A stretch of 64,000 nucleotides of DNA, from assembly GCA_016699405.1 (NCBI GenBank), contig CP064972.1, positions 3,441,501 to 3,505,500 on the forward strand, given 5' to 3'. Each line of letters opens with the position of its first letter. Position 1 is the first letter of the stretch. The stretch comes from Holophagales bacterium. GTDB taxonomy: Bacteria; Acidobacteriota; Thermoanaerobaculia; Multivoradales; JAGPDF01. A model generated the notes under the pieces. The model was not told the DNA's origin. It worked only from the letters and a program-made list of their open reading frames with translations, and did no database searches. Below are positions 24,127 to 31,755 of this stretch, piece by piece. Both the position numbers and the translations under genes were made by a program.

Positions 24127-26043
24127 ATGGGCTTACGCCGCCGCACGTCGATCGGGTTTTTCGCGAGCATCCTGGCCATCGCGGCCGCCGCCTCGGCGCA
24201 GGCCCCGCTGCCGGCAAGCGCCGGAGCGGAGGCGTTCGTCCTCTTTCATGCGCTCGCCGACGAGGGCCGCCTGGTCGACGCCAGAAGTGAGCTGGATCGG
24301 GCGTTGGCGGCCTCCCCCGACGACGCGTACGTGCACGCCGAAGCCGCGCGGTTCCTGATGCGCATGGGCCAGCTCGGCGCCGCCGCACAGCAGGCGGACG
24401 AAGCCCTCCGGTGCGCCCCTTCCTCCCCTGATGTGCTGCGCATCGCGGGCCAGGTTTTCATGACCCAGGTCGAACGCGAGCCGACCGCGTTGGCCAAGGC
24501 CCGGAGCGCGTTCGAAACGCTGCGGGCGTCGCGTCCAGGCGACCTCGAGGCGTTGATCTCTCTCGGTCAGATCTTCCTCGGTTCGGGGGATCCGGCCCGT
24601 GCCGTCGAGGTTCTGAAGGAGGCGCTCTCGTTCTACCCGCAGCATCCGATGGTCTTGGCGATGCTCGCCGATGCCAGTCGTGCGGCGAAGGACTCGGCAG
24701 GAGCGGAGCTGGCGTTGACCAGCCTCGTCGGACTTGCTCCGGACAGGCTCGAAGCCCGGGTGGAGCTCGCGGACCTCCTGATCGAGCGGGGAGCGGCACG
24801 CGATGCCGTCGTGCTGTTGTCGGCGGCTCCTCCGTCCCAGGTGGCGACCGCCGAGGTCACCCGCCGTCTGGCGCTCGCGAGCTATCAGGCTGGAGACCTG
24901 CCGGGCGCCATGCGCGCCCTCGATCTCCTCCTCGCCGAGCGTCCGGACTTCGGCGGCGGCCACTATCTCAAGGGAATGGTGCTGCTGGCGGAGGGCCGGG
25001 CCGAGGAGGCCGCGGTCGAGCTCGACACGCTTCGCCAGGCCGATCCGAAGAATCCGGAGTTGGCCGCGGTCACCGCCCGCGCCTTCGACCGGTCGGGAGC
25101 GACGGACCGCGCGGCGGAGATCCTCGCGACGCTCGAAGAGCACCTGACTGAGCAGAAACAGACGGCCGAAGCGCTGGAGATCCGACTCGAACGAGCCGAC
25201 CTGCTCTCCCGCCACGGCCGCCTCGACGACGCTCTGGCCCTCACTGCCCCTCCGTCCGTCGGGGCCGGGGCTGACGTCGAATCGCGTCGAGCACTGGGGC
25301 AGGCGCGCACGGAGATCCTCGCCCGCCTCGAGCGCTGGGACGAGGCGCTGGAGCTGGCGACGGCCTCCGATCTGCCCGAGCCGGGGAAGAGCGGTCTGCG
25401 CGCGGAGCTCCTCTTCCGAGCCCATCGGGAACGCGAAGCCGGGGAGGTCGTGGCCCGCCTGGTCCAGGCGGCGGACGCCGCGTCGCTTACGGCCGCCGCC
25501 GAAGCGCTGCAGCGGGTGAATCGGCATGCCGAGGCTCTGCCCATTCTGGAGAAGGCTCGCGTGCTCGAACCGGAATCGCCGCGTCTCGCCTTCCAGCTCG
25601 GCGTTTCGCTCGAAAGAACCGGTCGAATCCAGGACGCGATCGCCGAGCTCTCGCGAGCGGTGGAGAAGGCGCCGCAGTTCGCTGCCGCCCTCAACTACCT
25701 CGCCTATCTGCTGGCGGAGGCGGGCGTGCGGCTCGAGGACGCCGCGGCGATGGCGGAGAAGGCCCTGGGCATTTCGCCGGAAAGTGGCGCCTACGTCGAT
25801 ACGTTGGGTTGGATCCGCTATCGCCAGGGCGACCTCGCGACGGCCAAGGTGCTGATCGAGAGGGCGGTCCGCCTGGTCGGCGACGACGCAACCCTGTTCG
25901 AGCATCTCGGGGACGTGCTGGCGGCACTCGGGGACCGCGAAGGCGCACTTCGGTCGTTCGACAAGTCTCTGGCGATCGGCCCGGAGAACCGGGCGGCGGT
26001 CGAGCTGAAGCGCAAGGCGCTCGCGAGCCGGAACGGTTCCTGA
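24127..26043 (+). CDS. Large exported TPR protein
   Basis: 638 residues. I prefer ATG 24127 over 24070 because it begins a signal peptide (MGLRRR, hydrophobic core 8-22, cut near ASA/AQA at 24-26) and sits 6 nt after a -10 box. Almost the whole mature protein is TPR repeats; the C-terminal units (LNYLAYLLAEAGVRLEDA, YVDTLGWIRYRQGDL) resemble the TPR protein often found before lolB. It is followed 1 nt later by the LolB-like gene. It may help outer-membrane assembly, which is inference from position. Confidence 0.78.
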   Translation: MGLRRRTSIGFFASILAIAAAASAQAPLPASAGAEAFVLFHALADEGRLVDARSELDRALAASPDDAYVHAEAARFLMRMGQLGAAAQQADEALRCAPSSPDVLRIAGQVFMTQVEREPTALAKARSAFETLRASRPGDLEALISLGQIFLGSGDPARAVEVLKEALSFYPQHPMVLAMLADASRAAKDSAGAELALTSLVGLAPDRLEARVELADLLIERGAARDAVVLLSAAPPSQVATAEVTRRLALASYQAGDLPGAMRALDLLLAERPDFGGGHYLKGMVLLAEGRAEEAAVELDTLRQADPKNPELAAVTARAFDRSGATDRAAEILATLEEHLTEQKQTAEALEIRLERADLLSRHGRLDDALALTAPPSVGAGADVESRRALGQARTEILARLERWDEALELATASDLPEPGKSGLRAELLFRAHREREAGEVVARLVQAADAASLTAAAEALQRVNRHAEALPILEKARVLEPESPRLAFQLGVSLERTGRIQDAIAELSRAVEKAPQFAAALNYLAYLLAEAGVRLEDAAAMAEKALGISPESGAYVDTLGWIRYRQGDLATAKVLIERAVRLVGDDATLFEHLGDVLAALGDREGALRSFDKSLAIGPENRAAVELKRKALASRNGS

Positions 26044-26044
26044 G

Positions 26045-26728
26045 GTGCGAGCTTTCTCCGCGCTTCTGGCGCCCTGGCTCCTCCTGGCCCTGGCCTGTTC
26101 CAGTCTGCCGGCCAAGGCGCCGCGAGTCGGCCCGGGGCAGTATCTTTTCCGTGTCGAAGCGCGAAGCCAGGAGCGAGAAGCCCACCTGCGGGTCGTGCTG
26201 CGTTTCGCCGGTGAACGCCGTTTCCAGATCGGCGCGGCGGACCTGGTGGGCAGAACGGTCTGGACCTTCGCCGTGGCCGGAGACCACTTCCTCTGGGCCG
26301 ACCATCGGCAGCGCAAGGTCTGTCGCGGGGAGGCCAGCGAAGCCCTGGCACTCCCGCTCCTGCAACTCGAGCTCTCGCCGGGGGCCGTCCCCCAGATCCT
26401 CTTGGGCGCTCTCCCGATCGCGATTCCTGCCGAGGCGGCCAAGGGAACCGACGGGCGGGTACGCTTCGTCGACGGGGCGGGGCACCACTGGCTCGCCGGG
26501 GTCGATTCCCACGACGAGCTCCGCGAATGGCAGATGAGCGACAGCACCGGAAGGACGATCGCGACCTGGCAGCGCGACGGCGGGACGTCCGAGCTGGCGT
26601 TGCCGCAGCGGGAGCTGACCCTCCGGTGGCGGCAGGCGTCGGCGGAGCCGCTCCCGGGAGACTGGGCGCCGTTCGCCACGCCGGACGGTTTCGAGGAGTG
26701 CGGGTGTGACCAGCTCGACCTTCCGTAG
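26045..26728 (+). CDS. LolB-like outer-membrane lipoprotein
   Basis: 227 residues from GTG 26045. A hydrophobic leader ends in ALAC (Cys18), a plausible but not ideal lipobox. The rest is beta-strand-rich with alternating pattern (LRVVLRFAGERRFQIGAADLVG and later WQRDGGTSELALPQRELTLRW), consistent with the LolB/LolA/DUF4292 fold that inserts lipoproteins into the outer membrane. It overlaps ispE by 23 nt. The lolB-ispE-tRNA-prs-rplY-pth order is known from proteobacteria, which supports the call more than sequence does. Confidence 0.55.
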   Translation: MRAFSALLAPWLLLALACSSLPAKAPRVGPGQYLFRVEARSQEREAHLRVVLRFAGERRFQIGAADLVGRTVWTFAVAGDHFLWADHRQRKVCRGEASEALALPLLQLELSPGAVPQILLGALPIAIPAEAAKGTDGRVRFVDGAGHHWLAGVDSHDELREWQMSDSTGRTIATWQRDGGTSELALPQRELTLRWRQASAEPLPGDWAPFATPDGFEECGCDQLDLP

Positions 26729-27614
26729 CTACGCCAAGGTCAACCTTCACCTGCAGGTCGTGGCCCGTCGTCCCGACGGCCACCACGAGCTACGGACCGT
26801 CTTCCAGTCGATCGATCTCCATGACCGGATCGGGCTTGAAGTCTCGCCGGCGGGTGTCGTTCGCCTCGAGGTCGTCGGCGCCGAGCTTTCCGCCGGGCCG
26901 GAGAATCTCGTCGTTCGGGCGATGGAAGCGTTCCGTGAGCGCTGGGCGCCCGGTCTGGGCGTGAGTGCCCGGCTCGAAAAGCGGATCCCGCTCGGTGGGG
27001 GGCTCGGGGGAGGAAGCAGCAACGCCGCCACGACCCTGCTTGGCCTGCGGTGGCTTGTCGGAGCGCCGGCGACGGTCGAGGAGCTCTGGCCGGTCGCACG
27101 CTCGCTGGGTGCCGACGTGCCGTTCTTCCTCTTGGGCGGCACGGCCCTCGGTTTCGGCCGCGGCGACGAGCTCGTTCCCCTGGTCGAGCCGAAGCGATCG
27201 ACCCTCTGGCTCGCCCTGCCTCCCGTGCAGGTCGCAACAGGGCGCATCTTCAAGAGCCTGGGAGATTTGACAGAGGCCCCGCTAGCGCCTAGCATTGGCG
27301 GCCTCCTGCGAGTGCCGACGCCGCGGCGTGTCGAGCTCGAGAGGCTCTGTGGCTGGAACGATTTGCAGGAGACCGTCTTCGGGCTGCATCCGGAGATCGC
27401 GGAAATCGGAGCGATCCTCGAAAGCGCTGGAGCCAGTTGGGTTCGGCTTTCCGGTAGCGGGTCGACGCTGGTGGCGCGTTTCCGGGAAGCCCAGGTGGCC
27501 GCAGCGGCTGCGAGCCGGCTTCCCGCGGGGTGCCGGCTGCTGCCGGTGCGGACGCTCGCCCGTCAGTCCTGGAGGCGCCAGTGGGCGGTTCCGGCGCGGG
27601 ATGGCCGGAGCTGA
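26706..27614 (+). CDS. ispE: 4-diphosphocytidyl-2-C-methyl-D-erythritol kinase
   Basis: 302 residues, GHMP-kinase family. YAKVNLHLQV (9-18) carries the conserved Lys, IPLGGGLGGGSSNAAT (near 95-110) is the ATP-binding motif, and WVRLSGSGSTLVAR is the C-terminal motif III. It phosphorylates CDP-ME in the MEP isoprenoid pathway. Start GTG 26706 lies inside the preceding gene. Confidence 0.94.
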   Translation: MTSSTFRSYAKVNLHLQVVARRPDGHHELRTVFQSIDLHDRIGLEVSPAGVVRLEVVGAELSAGPENLVVRAMEAFRERWAPGLGVSARLEKRIPLGGGLGGGSSNAATTLLGLRWLVGAPATVEELWPVARSLGADVPFFLLGGTALGFGRGDELVPLVEPKRSTLWLALPPVQVATGRIFKSLGDLTEAPLAPSIGGLLRVPTPRRVELERLCGWNDLQETVFGLHPEIAEIGAILESAGASWVRLSGSGSTLVARFREAQVAAAAASRLPAGCRLLPVRTLARQSWRRQWAVPARDGRS

Positions 27615-27643
27615 ACGAGGACTCTCGAGGTCAGGTCGAGGCG

Positions 27644-28060
27644 ATGGAGATCACCGAAGTCAAGGTCTTTCCAGTCGGGGATCCGAAGCTCAGAGCGTTC
27701 GTGTCGGTGGTCTTCGATCGCTGCTTCATGGTCAACGACATCCGGGTCATCGAGGGGAAGCAGGGCCTTTTCATCAGCATGCCGAACCGGCGCCGTCGCA
27801 ACGGGGAGTTCAAGGACGTTGCTCACCCGCTGAATCAGGAGACCCGAAGCTGGATCGAAACCCGCGTTCTCGCCGAGTACGAGCGGATTTCGGACGGAGG
27901 GGCGCCGGTTCCGGTTGCCGAGGGCGACGATCGTCGCGTCGGGCCGCGGGAGACCGAGATCCGATCGGTCGCAGAGACGGCGGCGAACGCCGCCACGGAG
28001 AAGAGCCTGGAGGAGGTCCAGGAGGCTCATCTTCGGGAATCGTTCTGGTCGCTGGACTGA
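27644..28060 (+). CDS. spoVG: SpoVG family RNA/DNA-binding protein
   Basis: 138 residues. ITEVKVFPVGDPKLRAFVSV and FISMPNRRRRNGEFKDVAHP match SpoVG closely; the C-terminal 45 residues are a charged helical tail longer than in Bacillus. SpoVG proteins bind nucleic acids and regulate genes post-transcriptionally; outside Firmicutes they are found in several diderms. I choose ATG 27644; the longer frame overlaps ispE. It lies between ispE and tRNA-Gln. Confidence 0.92.
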   Translation: MEITEVKVFPVGDPKLRAFVSVVFDRCFMVNDIRVIEGKQGLFISMPNRRRRNGEFKDVAHPLNQETRSWIETRVLAEYERISDGGAPVPVAEGDDRRVGPRETEIRSVAETAANAATEKSLEEVQEAHLRESFWSLD

Positions 28061-28101
28061 GTGAGCGCAGCAGTGGGGCAGCAAGCCGGAGCACCCGCAA
28101 A

Positions 28102-28176
28102 TGGGGCGTCGCCAAGCGGTAAGGCACGAGACTTTGGATCTCGCATTCGGAGGTTCGAATCCTCCCGCCCCAACCA
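28102..28176 (+). tRNA. tRNA-Gln (anticodon TTG)
   Basis: Complete cloverleaf: acceptor TGGGGCG/CGCCCCA, D-stem GCC/GGC, anticodon stem CGAGA/TCTCG with loop CTTTGGA (anticodon TTG), T-stem GGAGG/CCTCC with GTTCGAATC-type loop, discriminator A and encoded CCA. It decodes CAA (and CAG by wobble). It sits just before prs. Confidence 0.97.
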
Positions 28177-28245
28177 GCGCCGAGTGTTTGCGGACGTCGG
28201 ACGCGGCGCGCGATTGATGCGCCTGGAACCTCGAGCGGAGTCGAC

Positions 28246-29193
28246 ATGATGCGCGGTGCGTCGATCAAGATCTTCGGCGGGAGGGCACACCCCGATCTCG
28301 TGCGCGAGATCTGCGAGTACCTTGGCGTCTCGCCGGGCAATTCGACGGCGTTCAACTTCTCGGACGGCGAGACGTTCTGCCAGATCGACGAGAACGTGCG
28401 CGGCGCCGACGTGTTCATCGTCCAGCCGACCTGTCGGCCGGTCAACGAGACGCTGATCGAGCTGTTGATCATGATCGACGCCTTCAAGCGCTCCTCGGCG
28501 TCGCGGATCACCGCCGTGCTCCCGTACTACGGCTACGCCCGCCAGGACAAGAAGGACCGCCCTCGCGTGCCGATCACCGCCAAGCTGGTGGCGGACCTGA
28601 TCTCGCGGGCGGGGGCCGATCGCGTCCTCACGCTCGACCTCCACGCGTCGCAGATCCAGGGGTTCTTCGACGTTCCGGTGGATCACCTCTTCGCCGCTCC
28701 GGTGCTGCTCGAGGCCATTCGCGATCTCAACATCCCCGACCTGATCATCGTCTCTCCCGACGCCGGCGGCGTCGAGCGAGCCCGGGCCATCGCCAAGCGG
28801 CTTGGAGTGGGCCTGGCGATCGTCGACAAGCGGCGGGTCGCGCCGAACGAGGCCGAGGTGATGCACATCATCGGTGACGTCGACGGCCACGGTGCCCTGA
28901 TCGTCGACGACATCATCGACACGGCGGGCACCCTGACCAAGACGGTCGAGGCGCTTTGCGCCCGGGGCGCGCGACGCGTGCTCGCCGCGGGTGTGCACGG
29001 GGTTCTCTCCGGTCCCGCCCTCAAGCGGATCGAGGAGTCTCCGCTCGAGCAAGTGCTCATCACCAACACGATTCCGGTCGAGGACAAGCTGGCTCGCTGC
29101 GGCAAGCTGCGGGTCCACACGGTGGCGCCGCTGCTGGGCGAAGCGATCCGCCGCATCCACGAGAACAGCTCCGTCAGCTCGCTGTTCGTGTAG
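28246..29193 (+). CDS. prs: Ribose-phosphate pyrophosphokinase
   Basis: 315 residues, standard Prs length. ASIKIFGGRAHPDLV at the start, FSDGETFCQI, LPYYGYARQDKK, and the PRPP-binding loop LIVDDIIDTAGTL (near 223-235) are diagnostic. It makes PRPP for nucleotide, His and Trp synthesis. GGAG lies 5 nt before ATG 28246. rplY follows after 18 nt. Confidence 0.97.
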   Translation: MMRGASIKIFGGRAHPDLVREICEYLGVSPGNSTAFNFSDGETFCQIDENVRGADVFIVQPTCRPVNETLIELLIMIDAFKRSSASRITAVLPYYGYARQDKKDRPRVPITAKLVADLISRAGADRVLTLDLHASQIQGFFDVPVDHLFAAPVLLEAIRDLNIPDLIIVSPDAGGVERARAIAKRLGVGLAIVDKRRVAPNEAEVMHIIGDVDGHGALIVDDIIDTAGTLTKTVEALCARGARRVLAAGVHGVLSGPALKRIEESPLEQVLITNTIPVEDKLARCGKLRVHTVAPLLGEAIRRIHENSSVSSLFV

Positions 29194-29211
29194 CCCTAGA
29201 GGAAGGAACCC

Positions 29212-29862
29212 ATGGAAGACCTGATCATCGAAGTTCACAAGCGGGAAGAGACCGGCGACGGGCCGTGCGGGAGGCTGCGGCGGAGCGGTTGGGTTCCTGG
29301 CGTCGTCTACGGCGGCGGACGCGAGAACCTGTCGATCCGCATCGAAAAGAAGCCGCTCCTCGAGGCGCTCGAGAAGGGCGCCGGCGAGAATCGCGTCTTC
29401 CTGCTCAAGCTGATCGGAACCGACAAGAGCCGGCATACGATGATTCGCGACATGCAGGTCGACGCCGTCTCGCGACAGATCGTTCACATCGACTTCCAGC
29501 GGGTGCTGCTGGACGCCAAGATCCGCGTCAAGGTCCGCGTCGAGCTGTCGGGCACGGCGTTCGGCGTCAAGAACGAGGGCGGCATCGTCGATTTCGTCAG
29601 CCGCGAGGTCGAAGTCGAGTGCCTGCCGACGCTGATCCCACAGGTCATCGACGTCGACCTCACCGACCTGCACGTCGGGGATCACGTCGCGGCCAAGGAT
29701 CTCAGCCTGCCGTCCGGCGTCAGCCTGCTCGGCGATCCCGAGCGGATCATCGCCTCGGTGGCCCATGCCCGCGTCGAGGCCGAGGGGACGGAGGGTGCCA
29801 CGCCCGCCGAAGGCAAGGAGCCCGAGGTGATCAAGCGCGGCAAGCCGGCCGAAGAGTCCTGA
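29212..29862 (+). CDS. rplY: 50S ribosomal protein bL25, long CTC type
   Basis: 216 residues. The N-terminal 5S rRNA-binding domain (about 1-92; CGRLRRSGWVPGVVYG) is followed by the C-terminal TL5/CTC beta domain (about 95-185) and a charged tail, so it is the long form rather than E. coli's 94-residue protein. GAGGAAGG precedes the ATG. Its position between prs and pth is conserved in many bacteria. Confidence 0.95.
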   Translation: MEDLIIEVHKREETGDGPCGRLRRSGWVPGVVYGGGRENLSIRIEKKPLLEALEKGAGENRVFLLKLIGTDKSRHTMIRDMQVDAVSRQIVHIDFQRVLLDAKIRVKVRVELSGTAFGVKNEGGIVDFVSREVEVECLPTLIPQVIDVDLTDLHVGDHVAAKDLSLPSGVSLLGDPERIIASVAHARVEAEGTEGATPAEGKEPEVIKRGKPAEES

Positions 29863-29866
29863 GGCG

Positions 29867-30454
29867 TTGCGCCTCATCGTCGGGCTCGGGAATCCGGGCG
29901 TGGAGTACCGCGACTCGCGGCACAACCTCGGGTTCCGCGTCGTCGAGGAGCTGGCCGCACGGCGCCGAGTGGCCGTCGATCAGCCCTTCTGTAGCTCCTT
30001 GACCGCCCGATTCGACGAGGTCGTTGTCGCCGCGCCGCAGACCTTCATGAATCGCAGCGGACTCGCGGTCCGCTGCCTCGCCGAGCACGAGGCGCCCGAA
30101 CCCGGCGGGATTCTGGTGGTCTACGACGATGTCGCGCTTCCGCTCGGCAGGCTGAGGCTGCGGGAGCAGGGGGGACCGGGAGGGCACCGCGGGTTGGCGT
30201 CGATCCTGGAGCACCTGCGCACCGACCTCGTGCCGCGCCTGCGGCTGGGAATCGGGGCCGCTCCGGAAGGCAGCGACCTTGCCGAGTGGGTTCTGTCGAG
30301 CTTCCTGCCGGAGGAGACGGCGGCGGTTCGGGCGATGGTCGAGCGCGCGGCCGACGCCTGCGACGCTTGGCTCCGGGAGCCGTTCTCGGACGTCGCGTCA
30401 CGCTTCAACGCAGCAGCAACCGGGCCTTCGGTTGACGACACAGCCGAGGCCTGA
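29867..30454 (+). CDS. pth: Peptidyl-tRNA hydrolase
   Basis: 195 residues from TTG 29867, 4 nt after rplY. VGLGNPGVEYRDSRHNLGFR contains the catalytic His and Asn, FMNRSG and YDDVALPLG hold the other conserved residues, and GGPGGHRGLASI is the lid motif. It recycles peptidyl-tRNA. A rare TTG start next to the stop suggests coupled low-level translation. A candidate rpsF promoter lies in its 3' end. Confidence 0.95.
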   Translation: MRLIVGLGNPGVEYRDSRHNLGFRVVEELAARRRVAVDQPFCSSLTARFDEVVVAAPQTFMNRSGLAVRCLAEHEAPEPGGILVVYDDVALPLGRLRLREQGGPGGHRGLASILEHLRTDLVPRLRLGIGAAPEGSDLAEWVLSSFLPEETAAVRAMVERAADACDAWLREPFSDVASRFNAAATGPSVDDTAEA

Positions 30455-30460
30455 GATCAT
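30432..30460 (+). promoter_or_regulatory. Candidate promoter of the rpsF-rpsR-rplI operon
   Basis: TTGACG (30432-30437), 17-nt spacer, GATCAT (30455-30460). The -35 is good; the -10 lacks the conserved first T. It overlaps the end of pth and would give a leader of about 109 nt. Confidence 0.4.
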
Positions 30461-30491
30461 CAAGGTTTAGCGCTGCGGCGATGCCGCCGTG

Positions 30492-30558
30492 GCCCGGCTC
30501 CGGGCGCACCGGAACCGACCTCTCTGCTCCGCCCCGTGCGGAGCCGAACGAGTCCAAA
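30492..30558 (+). promoter_or_regulatory. Structured leader of rpsF, candidate S6:S18 autoregulatory site
   Basis: A GCCCGG/CCGGGC hairpin (30492-30505) precedes a larger stem: GCTCCGC/GCGGAGC (30526-30544) with loop CCCGT, then CCGAAC on the 3' side and an outer GACCTC/GAGTC stem with one bulge. An S6:S18 complex is known to bind a CCG-containing bulged hairpin in rpsF leaders of other bacteria. The match is by eye. Confidence 0.35.
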
Positions 30559-30575
30559 GGGAGGACTTCGAAGGC

Positions 30576-31007
30576 ATGAGAACGTACGAGCTCGTCTTCA
30601 TCGCCGACCCCAGGTTGTCGGACGAAGAAGTCGTCACCCTCACCGACGAGTACAAGCAGCTGATCACCCAGAAGGGTGGCACGGTCCAGCGCGAGGAGAG
30701 CTGGGGGCGGCGCAAGCTTGCCTACCCGATCAACAAGCTCACCGAAGGCCGCTATGTCGTGCTGTACATCGACGTCGAAGCGAAGAACCCGGTCCCCGAG
30801 GTCGAGCTTCGCTTGCGGCAGAACGACAAGATCCTGCGCTACCTGACGGTGCGCACCGATCTCGACCGCAAGCCGGAGTCCGGGGCCACGCTCTCTCCTG
30901 CCGAGCCGCGCGGTCGTTTCGGCGGCGACGAGCGGGAGCGTGGCGACCGTGACCGGGGCGAACGTGCCGACCGCGATCGTGGGTTGGCGACCGAGGAGGA
31001 GGCCTGA
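30576..31007 (+). CDS. rpsF: 30S ribosomal protein bS6
   Basis: 143 residues. RTYELVFIADPRLSDEEV at the start and GRRKLAYPINKLTEGRYVVLYI are typical bS6. The C-terminal 40 residues are an Arg/Asp/Glu-rich tail (GDRDRGERADRDRG), longer than in E. coli. GGGAGGA lies about 10 nt before ATG 30576, and upstream codons in the same frame are non-coding. It heads the bS6-bS18-bL9 operon without ssb or priB, since ssb is at 20328. Confidence 0.96.
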   Translation: MRTYELVFIADPRLSDEEVVTLTDEYKQLITQKGGTVQREESWGRRKLAYPINKLTEGRYVVLYIDVEAKNPVPEVELRLRQNDKILRYLTVRTDLDRKPESGATLSPAEPRGRFGGDERERGDRDRGERADRDRGLATEEEA

Positions 31008-31009
31008 TC

Positions 31010-31294
31010 ATGGCGCAACCGACCGGTAGAGGCGGTCCGAGAGGGGCCCGCGGGGCCAAGCCGGCTGGCAAGAAGCGCGTCTTCTTCCGCCGTCGCAAGG
31101 TCTGCAAGTTCTGCGCGGAGCACCTTGACTACATCGACTACAAGGACACCAAGCAGGTGCAGCAGTTCATCCTGGAGCGCGCCAAGATCCTGCCACGGCG
31201 CATCTCCGGCACCTGCGCTCGCCATCAGCGCATGGTCCAGCAGGCGATCAAGCGGGCCCGGCACTTGGCACTGGTGCCGTTCACCACGGACTGA
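31010..31294 (+). CDS. rpsR: 30S ribosomal protein bS18
   Basis: 94 residues. FRRRKVCKFCAEHLDYIDYKD with a Cys-x2-Cys and RISGTCARHQRMVQQAIKRAR are classic. A Cys/His set (C35, C38, C68, H71) suggests the zinc-retaining form. It starts 2 nt after rpsF. RimI at 15502 may acetylate its N-terminus. Confidence 0.97.
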   Translation: MAQPTGRGGPRGARGAKPAGKKRVFFRRRKVCKFCAEHLDYIDYKDTKQVQQFILERAKILPRRISGTCARHQRMVQQAIKRARHLALVPFTTD

Positions 31295-31305
31295 GGAGGA
31301 TCGCC

Positions 31306-31752
31306 ATGAAGATCATCCTGCTCAGTGATCTGCGCCACCGCGGCCGGCGGGGCGAGATCGTCGACGTCAAGCCCGGCTACGCGCGTAATTTCCTGTTCCC
31401 CAACGGCATGGCTCTGGTGGCCAACGACGGCAACCTGAAGATCTTCGAGCAGGAGCGCAAGAAGATCGACGCTCGCCACGCCGCCGAGCGTCAGGCCGCG
31501 GCGGAGATCGCCGCACGGATTGCCGGGATCAAGCTCTCCCTCACCAAGCGAGCCACCGAGTCGGGAACGCTCTACGGCTCGGTGAGCGTCACCGAGATCG
31601 CCGAGGCGCTCGCCGCCAAGGGGATCGAGGTCGATCGTCGGCAGATCGATCTCGTCGGCGGCATCAAGACGCTCGGCGATCACCTCGTCCGGGTCGATCT
31701 TCACAGTGAGATCGTCGCCGAGCTCGCCGTTTCCGTCGCCGCCGCCGAGTAG
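31306..31752 (+). CDS. rplI: 50S ribosomal protein bL9
   Basis: 148 residues. MKIILLSDLRHRGRRGEIV and VKPGYARNFLFPNGMA form the N-terminal domain, followed by the long helix and C-terminal domain ending GDHLVRVDLHSEIVAEL. GAGGA lies before the ATG. A methyltransferase gene begins 3 nt after its stop. Confidence 0.97.
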   Translation: MKIILLSDLRHRGRRGEIVDVKPGYARNFLFPNGMALVANDGNLKIFEQERKKIDARHAAERQAAAEIAARIAGIKLSLTKRATESGTLYGSVSVTEIAEALAAKGIEVDRRQIDLVGGIKTLGDHLVRVDLHSEIVAELAVSVAAAE

Positions 31753-31755
31753 GCC

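Noticed and set aside
24133..26679. 848-codon minus-strand frame opposite the TPR and LolB-like genes
   Set aside because: Shadow frame; the plus strand has a signal peptide, repeats and conserved gene order.
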